Below are positions 24,278-34,002 of a DNA stretch of 40,467 nt, piece by piece (within the stretch, counting starts at the first letter, position 1; the number at the start of each line of letters is the position of its first letter). The notes beneath the pieces are model-generated. The model was given only the letters and a program-made list of their open reading frames with translations, searched no databases and was not told the origin of the DNA. Source of the stretch: Lapidilactobacillus concavus DSM 17758 (GTDB lineage Bacteria; Bacillota; Bacilli; Lactobacillales; Lactobacillaceae). The position numbers were made by a program, and so were the translations under genes. The stretch spans positions 1-40,467 of the forward strand of contig NZ_AZFX01000015.1 of assembly GCF_001435835.1 (NCBI RefSeq). The letters run 5' to 3'.

Positions 24278-24427
24278 ATGGACGATAAAAACCACAAACA
24301 AAACCAACATGAAGTCAGAAGCTTTGTGTTGAAAACCGTTTTTTATTTCGTCGTTATTTTTCTACTGATGTATCTTTACAGTTACGTCGGCGTTAATGGC
24401 GGACACTTTATCTATAACGAGTTTTAA
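24278..24427 (+). CDS. dltX: DltX, small membrane protein of the D-alanylation system
   Basis: A 49-residue single-pass membrane protein with a charged N-terminus (MDDKNHKQNQHE), one transmembrane helix (about 17-36) and the conserved DltX C-terminal end FIYNEF. The ATG follows CAGGAGG; a longer upstream reading has no support. It is the first gene of dltXABCD, 18 bases before dltA. DltX couples the cytoplasmic and extracellular parts of teichoic acid D-alanylation, and its C-terminal motif is implicated in D-alanyl relay. Confidence 0.93.
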   Translation: MDDKNHKQNQHEVRSFVLKTVFYFVVIFLLMYLYSYVGVNGGHFIYNEF

Positions 24428-24445
24428 AGCCTAGGGGGTAACATC

Positions 24446-25972
24446 ATGAGTCAAAAAAATCAAAAGATTCAGATCAATAACGTGATCGATGCCATTGATC
24501 AAATTAGCGCCACACAGCCCGATCAAATTGCCTATGATTATTTAGGCACCACTTACACTTATCGTCAACTTGTTCAGCAAGCAAATACGCTGGCTTTTCA
24601 ATTAGACGCGTTAAATTTACCGGCGAAGTCACCCATCATTGTCTATGGCGGCCAAGAATTTGAAATGCTGGTTGCTTTTCTAGCCGCCGTTAAAACGGGC
24701 CATGCTTATATCCCCGTTGATGATCATTCCGACAAGAAACGGCTGCTCATGATTCAAGACACTGCGCACTCGCCATTGGTCATCGCCATTGACCACTTGC
24801 CCGTCGATTTACCAGACACACAAGTCATCAGCTTAGAAGAAATCAATTTATTAAACATCACGGATGAGCAACCACACTTCGACGCCGTGAATGGCGATGA
24901 TAATTTTTATATCATTTTTACTTCCGGCACAACTGGTAAACCTAAAGGCGTGCAGATCTCGCACAACAATCTATTAAGTTTCGTGAATTGGCAACTCTCT
25001 GACTTTCAATGGCCCGAGTGCCCAAACGTCCTCGCACAGGCACCCTTCTCATTCGACTTGTCCGTCATGGGACTTTACCCAACGTTAACCACCGGTGGCA
25101 CTTTGAAGGCTTTGCCCAAAGAAGTCACCGAAGATTTCAAGCAATTATTCCACTACCTGCCACAATTACAACTCAACGTCTGGATCTCAACCCCTTCATT
25201 AGTCGAAATCTGCTTATTACTCAAGGATTTTGACGCCGAGCATTACCCAACACTGACTCATTTCTTATTCTGTGGCGAAGAGTTAAGTCACCCCACCGCT
25301 GAAAAGTTGAGTCAACGATTCCCAGCTGCCAAGATTTTCAACACCTATGGCCCGACCGAAACTTGTGTTGCAGTCACTGGCATCGAGATCACACCAGCGA
25401 TCCTAGCAAAATATTCTCGGTTGCCAATTGGGCGAGTCAAAGCAGACACAACGATCACCATTAAGCCACAAGCGGATGAAGCAGTCGGTGAAATTATGAT
25501 CAGTGGTCCCAGTGTTTCGAAAGGTTATCTCAATCTGCCTGAAAAAACCACTGCTGCTTTTGACGACGGTCAACCTTGGCGCACTTACCATAGTGGTGAT
25601 CTTGGTTTCTTTGCCGATGACGACTTACTCTTCTATCGTGGCCGCATGGACTTCCAAATCAAATTCAACGGTTATCGGATCGAGCTTGAAGAAATCAACT
25701 TCTATCTACGCCAAAGCCAGCTGATTGAGCAAGGTGTCGTCGTGCCGCGTTACAATCAGGAACACCGTGTCAATCAATTGATCGCGTTTATCGTGCCGAC
25801 TGAATCGCCTGTTGCTTCCGAAAATGATTTAACGAAAGCCATCAAGCAAGAATTGCAAGACAATTTAATGCCTTACATGATTCCACAACGCTTTGTTTAC
25901 CGTGAGAGCTTACCTCGTTCCGCCAATGACAAGGTCGACATCAAAGCGTTGATACTGGAGGTCAACTCATAG
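24446..25972 (+). CDS. dltA: D-alanine--poly(phosphoribitol/D-alanyl carrier) ligase
   Basis: DltA adenylates D-alanine and loads it on the phosphopantetheine arm of DltC. The 508-residue length is standard. ANL-superfamily motifs are present: P-loop FTSGTTGKPKG (158-168), NTYGPTE, the YHSGDLG motif and the hinge YRGRMDFQIKFNGYRIELEE, with the late catalytic lysine in NDKVDIKAL. The ribosome site GGGGGT precedes the ATG. Its stop overlaps the dltB start codon by one base, which implies coupled translation. Confidence 0.97.
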   Translation: MSQKNQKIQINNVIDAIDQISATQPDQIAYDYLGTTYTYRQLVQQANTLAFQLDALNLPAKSPIIVYGGQEFEMLVAFLAAVKTGHAYIPVDDHSDKKRLLMIQDTAHSPLVIAIDHLPVDLPDTQVISLEEINLLNITDEQPHFDAVNGDDNFYIIFTSGTTGKPKGVQISHNNLLSFVNWQLSDFQWPECPNVLAQAPFSFDLSVMGLYPTLTTGGTLKALPKEVTEDFKQLFHYLPQLQLNVWISTPSLVEICLLLKDFDAEHYPTLTHFLFCGEELSHPTAEKLSQRFPAAKIFNTYGPTETCVAVTGIEITPAILAKYSRLPIGRVKADTTITIKPQADEAVGEIMISGPSVSKGYLNLPEKTTAAFDDGQPWRTYHSGDLGFFADDDLLFYRGRMDFQIKFNGYRIELEEINFYLRQSQLIEQGVVVPRYNQEHRVNQLIAFIVPTESPVASENDLTKAIKQELQDNLMPYMIPQRFVYRESLPRSANDKVDIKALILEVNS

Positions 25973-27183
25973 TGATCAACTTACAGCCTTATAGCAATCC
26001 CAACTACTTCATGATCTTGTTGGCCGCCTTACTGCCCATTATGATCGGCCTGTATTTTGGCCGTCGCCTCAAAATTTACGAGGCGTTGTTCACCTTTTCG
26101 TTTCTTGTGCTTACTTTTGGTGGCGATCACTGGCATCAAGGGGTCGCATTGATCATCTATACGATCTATCAAGTCGGTCTAACCATGGGATTCGAGCGAT
26201 ACCGTCGTACCAAAAATCAAACCTCAATTTTTGTCAGCACCGTTTTACTCAGCATTTTGCCTCTGGTAATCGTGAAGTTCACGCCACTCTTTCCGAATGA
26301 TCACAGCTTTAATATTGGTTTCCTCGGCATCAGTTACCTGACCTTCAAAACGGTTCAAGTCATCATGGAGTTGCGTGATGGGACAATCAAAGAAATTTCT
26401 TGGCAACAGTATCTTCAATTTCTCTTGTTCTTTCCAACCATCTCCTCTGGCCCAATCGATCGTTATCGCCGTTTCATTAAAGACTACGACCACGTACCGG
26501 ATCGTAAAACTTATTTAGCAGACGTCGATCAAGCCGTTTTCTATTTGTTTCAGGGTTTCCTCTACAAATATATTCTCGGCTACATCTTCGGCACCTTGCT
26601 CTTACCGAACGTCTCACAAGCAGCACTCAGTCAGCGTTATGCACTAGGCGGTACCGGCATTTCCTGGTATTTATTAGCCTATATGTATGTTTACAGCATG
26701 TATCTTTTCTTCGACTTCGCGGGTTATAGCTTGTTCGCCGTTTCGATCAGTTATTTCATGGGGATCAAAACACCAATGAACTTCAACAAGCCTTTCCTCG
26801 CGCACAACATCAAGGAATTTTGGAATCGTTGGCACATGACCTTATCCTTCTGGTTCCGCGACTTCATCTTCATGCGGTTCACCTTCTGGGTCATGAAACA
26901 TCATTGGGTCAAAAATCGCGTCCGCATGTCTCAGTTGGCCTACCTTGTTAACTTCCTCGTGATGGGATTTTGGCACGGGATCACTTGGTATTACATCGTC
27001 TACGGTTTATTCCATGCCGCCGCGATTATCCTGAACGATTACTGGCTCCGCTACAAGAAGAAGCATGCCGATCAAATTCCTCACAACAAATGGACTGAAG
27101 GCTTGGCAATTTTTGCCACGTTTAATATTGTTTGCTTCAGCTTCTTAATTTTCTCAGGCTTCCTCAATCAACTGTGGTTCTGA
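25972..27183 (+). CDS. dltB: MBOAT D-alanyl transfer protein
   Basis: DltB is the membrane-bound O-acyltransferase channel that moves D-alanyl groups from DltC across the membrane. The 403-residue polytopic protein has the MBOAT signature MGFWHGITWYYIVYG with the conserved His near residue 330 and the upstream FWNRWHMTLSFWFRDF segment. The start is GTG 25972 overlapping the dltA stop. Confidence 0.96.
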   Translation: MINLQPYSNPNYFMILLAALLPIMIGLYFGRRLKIYEALFTFSFLVLTFGGDHWHQGVALIIYTIYQVGLTMGFERYRRTKNQTSIFVSTVLLSILPLVIVKFTPLFPNDHSFNIGFLGISYLTFKTVQVIMELRDGTIKEISWQQYLQFLLFFPTISSGPIDRYRRFIKDYDHVPDRKTYLADVDQAVFYLFQGFLYKYILGYIFGTLLLPNVSQAALSQRYALGGTGISWYLLAYMYVYSMYLFFDFAGYSLFAVSISYFMGIKTPMNFNKPFLAHNIKEFWNRWHMTLSFWFRDFIFMRFTFWVMKHHWVKNRVRMSQLAYLVNFLVMGFWHGITWYYIVYGLFHAAAIILNDYWLRYKKKHADQIPHNKWTEGLAIFATFNIVCFSFLIFSGFLNQLWF

Positions 27184-27237
27184 CCTCAGCGACTGTTGGA
27201 AAGATTCGACCTCATTTTGAAAGGATGACTCATAATT

Positions 27238-27471
27238 ATGAACGATACAGAAAAAATTTATTCAATCTTAAACGACTTAACTGGTGAAGATCTTACAGAT
27301 AAGGGGGATACAAACCTCTTCGATACAGGCTTATTGGATTCAATGGCAACCGTGCAATTATTGTTGGAAATCGAAACCGAAATTGGCGTCGAGGTTCCTG
27401 TTTCTGAATTCGAACGTTCTGAATGGGAAACGCCTAATAAAATTATCGCTAAAGTGGGTTCGCTTAAATGA
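27238..27471 (+). CDS. dltC: D-alanyl carrier protein
   Basis: A 77-residue acyl-carrier-like protein. The phosphopantetheine attachment serine is S35 in the motif [11 protein letters not shown], matching the DltC family. It is charged by DltA and docks on DltB. The ribosome site GAAAGGA precedes the ATG. The stop overlaps the dltD ATG (ATGA). Confidence 0.97.
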   Translation: MNDTEKIYSILNDLTGEDLTDKGDTNLFDTGLLDSMATVQLLLEIETEIGVEVPVSEFERSEWETPNKIIAKVGSLK

Positions 27472-28748
27472 AATTCGGTAAAAAATTATGGCTGATCTTT
27501 GGACCGGTTGTAATTGCAGTGATCAGTGTTTGGATCGTCTTATTGTTGCCACTGAACCATCAACGAGTCAGTCAAGACGCCCTTAGACGCGGTTCAGTGT
27601 CCCTCTCGACCAACATCTATCATGGACAACTGTTCAAGAAACAAGCCTTCGCAGAAAACTATGTTCCCTTTTTAGGCTCATCAGAATTGTTGCGGATGGA
27701 TCCCATGCATCCCTCAGTTCTAGCTGCCAAGTATCATCGGAGTTACCAGCCCTTCTTACTAGGGAGTGCTGGTAGCCAATCATTGAACCATTACTTCACG
27801 TTGCAAGGCGTCCATTCAGAATTGAAGGACAAAAAAATCATCTTCATCATCTCACCACAATGGTTCACTAAGCAAGGACAAGCACCAGCTGCCTTCAGTT
27901 ACTATTATTCGCCACTACAAGCGATTCAATGGTTACTGACAGCTAAAGACTCAAAGGCCACTCATTACGCGGCTAAGCGGCTCCTAGCGATGCCCTCTGG
28001 TAAGTCGAGTTTAATTGTCGAGAATTGCTTAGAAAAAACCGCTAGAGGCGAATCGCTGACTCATTCAGATCGACTCTTGTTAGATTTACGTCGGCACATT
28101 TTATTGAATGAAGACGCCCTGTTCTCAAGATTTCGTTTAGTGGATCGCTGGAGACGAATTGAGGCCGGCGAACGCGTCTTGCCCAAGCGTGATTCAACGA
28201 CAAGTCTCAACCGTCTCGCCATTCGTTTAGCGCGGCAGCACACCACAACCAACCGTTTTGGCATCGATAATCATTTTTACAGTGAACGATTGCGCGGTTC
28301 GCGGATCAATGGCTTACGTGATAGTCAACGCAGCTTCGATTATCGACAATCACCGGAATATAGCGATCTTGAATTACTACTCTCCGAATTCAAACAAGTT
28401 CACGCAAATGTCCTCTTCGTTATTCCACCCATCAATCACCGCTGGGCGACATACACGGGGCTTTCGATGCCAATGTTGCAACAAACGGCGACTAAGATTA
28501 AATATCAGCTGCGTTCGCAAGGTTTCGATCACATCACAGACCTCACCAACGATAGCCAGCAGAATTACATGATGCAAGATACGATCCACTTAGGTTGGCT
28601 AGGTTGGTTAAAAGTCGATCAGGCCGTCAAGCCATTCTTGACTGAGCCACAAGACCAACCAACTTATCACCTCAATTCTTATTTCTTCACGAAGAATTGG
28701 CAAGAATCTTTAACACTACAGAAAAGTGATGGTCAACATGGCGAATAA
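27468..28748 (+). CDS. dltD: DltD, D-alanyl transfer protein
   Basis: A 426-residue protein with an N-terminal membrane anchor (about 8-28) and an extracellular SGNH-like domain. Catalytic elements visible are the Ser in GSSEL (70-74) and the Asp/His pair in [10 protein letters not shown] near the C-terminus. It transfers D-alanine to lipoteichoic acid on the outer face. The gene overlaps dltC by four bases and the following hydrolase by about eleven, so one transcript is likely. Confidence 0.96.
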   Translation: MKFGKKLWLIFGPVVIAVISVWIVLLLPLNHQRVSQDALRRGSVSLSTNIYHGQLFKKQAFAENYVPFLGSSELLRMDPMHPSVLAAKYHRSYQPFLLGSAGSQSLNHYFTLQGVHSELKDKKIIFIISPQWFTKQGQAPAAFSYYYSPLQAIQWLLTAKDSKATHYAAKRLLAMPSGKSSLIVENCLEKTARGESLTHSDRLLLDLRRHILLNEDALFSRFRLVDRWRRIEAGERVLPKRDSTTSLNRLAIRLARQHTTTNRFGIDNHFYSERLRGSRINGLRDSQRSFDYRQSPEYSDLELLLSEFKQVHANVLFVIPPINHRWATYTGLSMPMLQQTATKIKYQLRSQGFDHITDLTNDSQQNYMMQDTIHLGWLGWLKVDQAVKPFLTEPQDQPTYHLNSYFFTKNWQESLTLQKSDGQHGE

Positions 28749-29958
28749 TCAGTTTCCACAGACCCACAGAAGACCGCGTCGCCATCAACGGCGGTATGTC
28801 TTACGCGGTATTCTTGTTGTTTTAATTTTGATTGTATTCACCGGTACAGTTGCAGGATTAGTCGGTTATCATCATGGTAAGCATCAAGCCGAACTGGCAA
28901 GCAACAAGTCGGCTGTTCGCACCGCGTTGGCTTATCAGAAAAAGTTGACCAACTTACGGATGGCAACACACGTGCCAAAGCTTGCAACCTATTTTCAAAC
29001 TCGATTGGCTGAACTAGCGGTCCGGGCAAACTATGTCGGCGTCGCGCAGATCTATTATGATCATCACTTAGTTGCCAGCTGGCAGTCTGGCTACGCCAAT
29101 CGTCAGAGCAATCAATTGAATACAGCGGCTACCGGTTATGAAATTAATTCATTGCAAAAGGGCATGACTGGCACTTTGCTGATGAATCAAGTGGCACTTG
29201 GTAAAGTCAATCTCTCCGATCGCCTCAGCCAATTCTATCCTAATGTGCCGCACAGCGATCAGATTACCTTACGTCAGATGTTGAACATGACTTCTGGCTT
29301 ATCGACGCCACGCGGTTACAATGATCAACGGGTGCAATCCGATCAAGAGGTCATCCAGAACGCCATTGCCAAAACGCGCTTCATCGTTAAGCAATATAAT
29401 GAATGGAGCTATCAACCGATTAACTATATTTTGTTAGCGGGCATCACTGAAAAAGTTTCCGGGAAGTCCTATGCTGAGCTGTTTAAAACACAGATTATTG
29501 ACAAACTAAAGTTAAAACAGACCCATTTCTCCTACGAATTACCCACTAACTATCTACACGCAACGGGTTATAATTTCACCACTAAGGCCTCCCCACAAAC
29601 TGCCTATGCGCAGCCATTGGGTGTTGTTACGGCGCAGAAACATTCAGAATTGGGCACCGGCCAAGTCTACATGACAGCGGCAGATCTCTACCACGTCGAA
29701 AGCGGCATGCTAGATGGCACCCTAATGACTACGGCGGCACGCAACGAACTATTCGTAGACGGCAGCCAAAGCCATTACGGCGGCGGCTATTATAACTATG
29801 CCACATACAAAGGCGTCAATGGCGCAGGATCAGGATTTCAAAGCAGAGTCCACATCAGCCCAGACGGAAAAAACGCGATGGTACTACTAACCAACCACCC
29901 AGCCAACTTCCTAAACCTAGACAAACTATCAAACACAATAGACGGACTATTGTTTTAG
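28738..29958 (+). CDS. membrane-anchored serine hydrolase of the beta-lactamase/PBP fold, DltE-like
   Basis: A 406-residue protein with a very basic N-terminus (RRPRRHQRR), one membrane anchor (about 22-44) and an extracellular serine beta-lactamase-like domain. The nucleophile motif is S138-L-Q-K141. The second motif reads Y225-Q-P-I-N-Y, with Pro where PBPs have Asn, and the third is GAGSGF instead of KTG. This pattern suggests an esterase or carboxypeptidase variant. It overlaps dltD by 11 bases and has little ribosome site of its own, so it is probably translated by coupling; ATG 28729 is an alternative start. In Lactiplantibacillus plantarum a similar protein, DltE (formerly PbpX2), starts the dlt operon and removes D-alanine from lipoteichoic acid. 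Here it is last. The equivalence is inferred. Confidence 0.85.
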   Translation: MANNQFPQTHRRPRRHQRRYVLRGILVVLILIVFTGTVAGLVGYHHGKHQAELASNKSAVRTALAYQKKLTNLRMATHVPKLATYFQTRLAELAVRANYVGVAQIYYDHHLVASWQSGYANRQSNQLNTAATGYEINSLQKGMTGTLLMNQVALGKVNLSDRLSQFYPNVPHSDQITLRQMLNMTSGLSTPRGYNDQRVQSDQEVIQNAIAKTRFIVKQYNEWSYQPINYILLAGITEKVSGKSYAELFKTQIIDKLKLKQTHFSYELPTNYLHATGYNFTTKASPQTAYAQPLGVVTAQKHSELGTGQVYMTAADLYHVESGMLDGTLMTTAARNELFVDGSQSHYGGGYYNYATYKGVNGAGSGFQSRVHISPDGKNAMVLLTNHPANFLNLDKLSNTIDGLLF

Positions 29959-29959
29959 A

Positions 29960-30070
29960 GTGTGAGTCTCAGCGTTTAGCCATTGAGCATTAACGATAAT
30001 TTCCGAATGATTCGTGCAACGAATCGTTTGGAACTTGTGGTTAAGCGGAAATGACTGCTGAGACGAACAC
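29960..30070. repeat. structured intergenic repeat, copy 4
   Basis: The outer stem GTGT-ga-GTCTCAGC pairs with GCTGAGAC-ga-ACAC (29960-29973 with 30057-30070), and CATT pairs with AATG. The core is GAGCATTAAC (29985-29994) opposite GTTAAGCGGAA (30040-30050). The cap is GATTCG-tgcaa-CGAATC, the same cap sequence as copy 2. It starts two bases after the stop of the hydrolase gene. Confidence 0.8.
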
Positions 30071-30077
30071 GTTTAGA

Positions 30078-30188
30078 GTGTGGAAGTCCACGGGTTGAGT
30101 TTGAGGATTAACATGATTAAGGCCCGAATCTCGCATTTGAGATTCGAGCCTTAATTGTGTTAACCGCAGAAGCCAATCGTTATCACAC
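30078..30188. repeat. structured intergenic repeat, copy 5
   Basis: In tandem with copy 4, sharing the junction GTTTAGAGTGTG. The core reads GAGGATTAAC (30103-30112) opposite GTTAACCGC (30159-30167): the C/G of the other copies has become G/C on both sides. The inner stem ATTAAGGC-c-CGAATCTC / GAGATTCG-a-GCCTTAAT is 16 pairs and may stop transcription of the dlt operon. Confidence 0.75.
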
Positions 30189-30254
30189 CCTATTTATGAC
30201 GCTCAATCTACCCTTTCGTTGGCTATCCATTCCGAAAGCGGTTAAAATAAAATT

Positions 30255-30905
30255 ATGACCAAAACACAACTCAACTTTGTACAACTTTATAATTTATTAT
30301 ATGATCACCTGGATAGCACGGGGTGGTGGCCAGCTCGAACGGATTGGGAAATCGTTTGGGGCGCTGTTCTGATTCAGAACACGAATTGGAAAAATGTCGA
30401 CTATGCACTTGCTACGTTGAAAGATGCCACCGAGTTTTTGCCTTCAAAAATTCGTCAATTGTCAAATGATGAGCTTCAGCAGATTATCCACAGTGCAGGT
30501 TTCTACGTTCGGAAGGCGCAGACGATTCAAAATCTTTGTACGTATTTCGCATCGTATGAGGATCAACTTTCCCGTTTACGCTTGAAACCAGCAACAGTGC
30601 TTCGCCGTGAATTGTTGGCACTACCTGGTATTGGTCATGAAACGGCGGATACCTTGCTCCTCTATGTGCTTAGTAAGGAAACGTTCATCGTGGATGTATA
30701 CTCACGACGACTTTGCCAACACTTAGGCATCAACCTACCGCCAAAATATGACGTTGCCCAACGTTTGATCATGCCACAATTATCGAGTCTCACCTTGCGC
30801 AGCTTCCAGGAATTACATGCTTGTGTTGTGTTGACAGGTCAACAATTTAAAACTGAATCTGCCTGGCAAGACAGTTTTCTGGCACCTTATCAGCTTAAAC
30901 TCTAG
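30255..30905 (+). CDS. HhH-GPD DNA glycosylase, MagIII/endonuclease III-like
   Basis: A 216-residue base-excision-repair glycosylase of the helix-hairpin-helix superfamily. It has LIQNTNWKNV (39-48), the hairpin LLALPGIGHETADTLLL (120-136) and the catalytic-type D147 in IVDVYSRR. At the position of the endonuclease III lysine there is Glu (E129), and no C-terminal 4Fe-4S cysteines exist. It therefore should be a monofunctional glycosylase without lyase activity, like 3-methyladenine glycosylase MagIII, whose GVGNESAD motif it resembles. It lies 24 bases upstream of a DUF1801 gene in the same direction. Confidence 0.85.
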   Translation: MTKTQLNFVQLYNLLYDHLDSTGWWPARTDWEIVWGAVLIQNTNWKNVDYALATLKDATEFLPSKIRQLSNDELQQIIHSAGFYVRKAQTIQNLCTYFASYEDQLSRLRLKPATVLRRELLALPGIGHETADTLLLYVLSKETFIVDVYSRRLCQHLGINLPPKYDVAQRLIMPQLSSLTLRSFQELHACVVLTGQQFKTESAWQDSFLAPYQLKL

Positions 30906-30928
30906 TGATTTCGAAAGGGGAAGACGCG

Positions 30929-31270
30929 ATGACGGTTATCACCGATTACTTAGCTACTGTACCCACAGAACATCGAACACAAGCGACAGCACTCTATGAC
31001 TTACTCAGGGAGCTACTGCCCAATGCCAAGGAACGCCTCTCTTACCAAATGCCGAGCTTCTGGGATCGTTACACCTTGGTTTACTTCGCCGCAGCTCAGC
31101 ATCACCTTGGATTCTACCCCACACCACAACCCATCGTGGCATTTGAAGACGAACTACAGGCTTATCACACCAGTAAAGGCGCCATTCAGTTCCCCTATGA
31201 TCAGCCGCTTCCTAAAGAACTGATCACTAAAATTGTCCAATTCCAAAAAGCTCGTTATCAAATCAAATAA
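30929..31270 (+). CDS. DUF1801 (YdhG/YjbR-fold) family protein
   Basis: A 113-residue soluble protein with the DUF1801 pattern: an initial LATVPTEHRTQATALYDLLRE helix, then the strand region ERLSYQMPSFWDRYTLVYFAAAQHHLGFYPT and the end KGAIQFPYDQPLPKELITKIVQFQ. Members are small structured proteins of unknown function. ATG 30929 is chosen after AAAGGGG. It is probably co-transcribed with the glycosylase. A strong terminator follows. Confidence 0.85.
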   Translation: MTVITDYLATVPTEHRTQATALYDLLRELLPNAKERLSYQMPSFWDRYTLVYFAAAQHHLGFYPTPQPIVAFEDELQAYHTSKGAIQFPYDQPLPKELITKIVQFQKARYQIK

Positions 31271-31278
31271 ATGCACCA

Positions 31279-31326
31279 TGCAAAAAGTCGCTACCTGAGT
31301 CATCTGACTCTCTGTAGCGACTTTTC
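31279..31326. terminator. bidirectional terminator between DUF1801 gene and metI
   Basis: AAAAAGTCGCTAC pairs with GTAGCGACTTTT, with an inner GAGTC/GACTC stem. A's on the left and T's on the right allow it to serve both converging transcripts. Confidence 0.85.
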
Positions 31327-31346
31327 TGATGTTTGATGTCTAATTA

Positions 31347-32039
31347 TTAACGATGATCGATTTTTCTTGCCCAGAGATCTCCTAGGCCTTGAATGACGAA
31401 GACGATCACTAGGATCAGGAGTGTCGCAACAATCGTGATGTCGTTCTGATAACGCTGATAACCCTTGCTGACAGCGATGTAGCCTAAGCCACCCCCACCA
31501 ACTGCACCCGCCATTGCGGTTAATCCAATAATCGAAATAATCGTTAAAACGGAGGCACGAATCAAATCGGGTAAGCCTTCACGCAGGTAAACTTGGGTGA
31601 TAATTGTCCAAGGACCATAGCCCAAAGCCTCCGCAGACTCGATTACCCCAGGATCAATTTGAACTAGCGTGTTTTGCACTTGGCGAGCGTAGAAAGGTGC
31701 TGTCCCAATAATCAGCGGCACCAACGCGCCCTTTGGCCCAATCGTCGTTCCCACCAACAATTGCGTGATTGGAAAAACAACGGATAAAAGAATAATAAAC
31801 GGTATCGAACGAAAGATATTAACGACTTTATCGAGAATACTATAAACCCATCGATTGCTGAGAATGCCTTGTTCATCGTAAATAACTAGGGCAATTCCGA
31901 GAACCAGACCAATGAAACCGCCAATTAATGTGGTCCAGAAAGTCATGTACAGTGTCTGCCAAATGCCCTGCACCATTCCATTTTCGCCCGTCCAATTAGC
32001 TAAGACGTTTGGCATGATTCGATTTAAAAAATCAGTCAT
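31347..32039 (-). CDS. metI: methionine ABC transporter permease
   Basis: The membrane component of the D/L-methionine importer, 230 residues with five or six transmembrane segments. It has the permease EAA loop ([27 protein letters not shown]) that contacts MetN, and MetI-typical [23 protein letters not shown] and [12 protein letters not shown] segments. The start overlaps the end of metN by eight bases, after AAGGAAG. Confidence 0.95.
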   Translation of the reverse strand: MTDFLNRIMPNVLANWTGENGMVQGIWQTLYMTFWTTLIGGFIGLVLGIALVIYDEQGILSNRWVYSILDKVVNIFRSIPFIILLSVVFPITQLLVGTTIGPKGALVPLIIGTAPFYARQVQNTLVQIDPGVIESAEALGYGPWTIITQVYLREGLPDLIRASVLTIISIIGLTAMAGAVGGGGLGYIAVSKGYQRYQNDITIVATLLILVIVFVIQGLGDLWARKIDHR

Positions 32040-33111
32040 TTGGTTTCACTTCCTTATCTCCAGACTTCAAGACGGTCACGGCAACCTCATGATCTTGCAT
32101 GAAAACCAGTGCCTGCTGCGTCTTCTTCGGCTCACCTGAGAGAACCACTAATAAGTTGCCCACAGGTGTTCCTTGCAGAATCTCCAAGCTTCCAAACAAA
32201 ATATTGGCGCTGACTTGGAATTGATCGTATAGCGATGTGATCAGTGGCTGATCGGTGGTCTCACCCACGTAACCCAATTTAACCAGCACCTCGCCAGCTT
32301 TCAAATTCTGAACAATTTCTTGTTTCTCAACAACGGCTAATGATGATTCAATATGAGTCGTGGTGTCGATGAAATCTTTGGTCAATTCGGCGCGCGGTTG
32401 ACTGAAGACTTGCAAAAGCTCGCCCTCTTCAACCAAAGCACCGTTGTCCATCACAGCGACACGATTACAGATATGCTTGACCGCATCCATTTCGTGAGTG
32501 ATCAGCACAATCGTTAAATTCAACTTGCGATTAAGATCGGCAAGTAAATCGAGAATTGATTCGGTCGTCTTGGGGTCCAATGCGCTGGTTGCCTCATCAG
32601 AAATCAAAATGTCGGGACGATTAGCCAACGCACGAGCGATACCCACACGTTGCTTCTGGCCACCAGACAATTGGGTCGGATAATCGTGCTGTTTATCGGA
32701 TAATCCAACTAATTCGAGTAACTCCGCAACCCGTTTTGTGCGCTCCACCTTACTCAATCCGGATTTTCTCAATGCAAAGTTCACGTTATCAGCAATCGTC
32801 AGTGAGTTCATTAAGTTGAAGTGCTGGAAAATCATGCCGATGTTACGACGCTTCTCCCGCAACTCACGTGCTGACAAGGTGAGCAATTCATTTCCGTTCA
32901 CCTTGACCACTGCCTCGGGTGTCGTCGGACGTTGTAACAGGTTGATGACGCGCACCAACGTTGACTTGCCCGCACCAGAATAACCAACGATCCCGAAGAT
33001 ATCGCCCTTGTCGACCGACAAACTAACATTGTCAACCGCATGTACTTCACGATCGGTTTCTTTAAATGTGACGTTAATATGCTTTAACTCAATAATGGGT
33101 TCGTATGCCAA
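32032..33111 (-). CDS. metN: methionine ABC transporter ATP-binding protein
   Basis: The ATPase of the methionine importer, 359 residues. It has Walker [10 protein letters not shown], the signature LSGGQKQR, Walker [13 protein letters not shown] and H-loop LITHE, followed by a C-terminal NIL domain (about residues 260-340) that senses methionine and inhibits transport in characterised homologues. TTG 33111 is preferred because TAAGGAG lies nine bases upstream; the ATG 12 codons earlier (33147) has no ribosome site. It lies between metQ and metI on one transcript. Confidence 0.95.
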   Translation of the reverse strand: MAYEPIIELKHINVTFKETDREVHAVDNVSLSVDKGDIFGIVGYSGAGKSTLVRVINLLQRPTTPEAVVKVNGNELLTLSARELREKRRNIGMIFQHFNLMNSLTIADNVNFALRKSGLSKVERTKRVAELLELVGLSDKQHDYPTQLSGGQKQRVGIARALANRPDILISDEATSALDPKTTESILDLLADLNRKLNLTIVLITHEMDAVKHICNRVAVMDNGALVEEGELLQVFSQPRAELTKDFIDTTTHIESSLAVVEKQEIVQNLKAGEVLVKLGYVGETTDQPLITSLYDQFQVSANILFGSLEILQGTPVGNLLVVLSGEPKKTQQALVFMQDHEVAVTVLKSGDKEVKPND

Positions 33112-33174
33112 GAAATCAATCTCCTTACCTTCGCCAATAGCCTTCATGCAATCTCAATCTTAAAACTTCCGGAA

Positions 33175-34002
33175 TTATTTTTCTAACGTCCAGATTGGTT
33201 CTGCGGTACCTTTGTAAACTTTAGCAATATTCTTCGCAGTTACAGCTGTCCGATAAGCTTTTACAACTTTCTTGTAAGCCTTGTTGTTCTTATCTTTCTT
33301 GTTAGCAGCGATGATGTTGATCCATTGCTTCGAACGTGCATTGACGGTTTCACGGAAAATAGCGTCTTTAACTGTCAAGTCTGCATCGGCAGCGATGTCA
33401 TTAGTGACAACTGCGGCAGCAACGTTAGGTAATGCACGGGCCGTCTGAGCAGCTTCGAGCTCTGTGATCGATAACTTCTTAGGATTCTTCGCAATATCCT
33501 TAACCGTTGGTAACTTAACACCCTTCTTGAGCGTAATCAATCCGGCTTCTTCAAGGACATTTAATGCACGACCCTCGTTTGTCGCATCATTAGGAATTGC
33601 AATCTTGTCGCCACTCTTGATTCCTTTAAGACTCTTCAACTTGCTTGAGTAGAGGTTCAATGGCGCAATATAAGTTTCGCCAATCGACACAATATTGGTC
33701 TTGTGAGCATCATTCCAACTGTCTAAGAAGTTATAGTGTTGGAAAGAGTTCAAGTCAACTTGATGCTCTGTGAGGGCTTTGTTAGGCGTATTGTAATCGG
33801 AAAATTCAACTAACTTCAAGTTAATATCTTGTTTCTTCAATTTTTTAACGATGGGTTTCCAGATGGGTTCGTCTGAACTCATCACAGCGATTTTAACGGT
33901 TGTTTCTTTGGATGATGCTGATTGCTTGCCGCAACCTGCAATTAATAAACCTGCCACTAAAACTGTTGCACCAGTGATAACTTTTTTCAAACCTTTTTTC
34001 AT
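33175..34002 (-). CDS. metQ: methionine-binding lipoprotein
   Basis: The substrate-binding lipoprotein of the importer, 275 residues. The lipobox LIAG-C24 follows a basic, hydrophobic signal (MKKGLKKVITGATVLVAG). NlpA/MetQ-type segments include LNSFQHYNFLDSWN and KIAIPNDATNEGRAL. The ATG follows GGAGG. It is first in the leftward metQNI operon and sits downstream of a T-box leader. Confidence 0.95.
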   Translation of the reverse strand: MKKGLKKVITGATVLVAGLLIAGCGKQSASSKETTVKIAVMSSDEPIWKPIVKKLKKQDINLKLVEFSDYNTPNKALTEHQVDLNSFQHYNFLDSWNDAHKTNIVSIGETYIAPLNLYSSKLKSLKGIKSGDKIAIPNDATNEGRALNVLEEAGLITLKKGVKLPTVKDIAKNPKKLSITELEAAQTARALPNVAAAVVTNDIAADADLTVKDAIFRETVNARSKQWINIIAANKKDKNNKAYKKVVKAYRTAVTAKNIAKVYKGTAEPIWTLEK

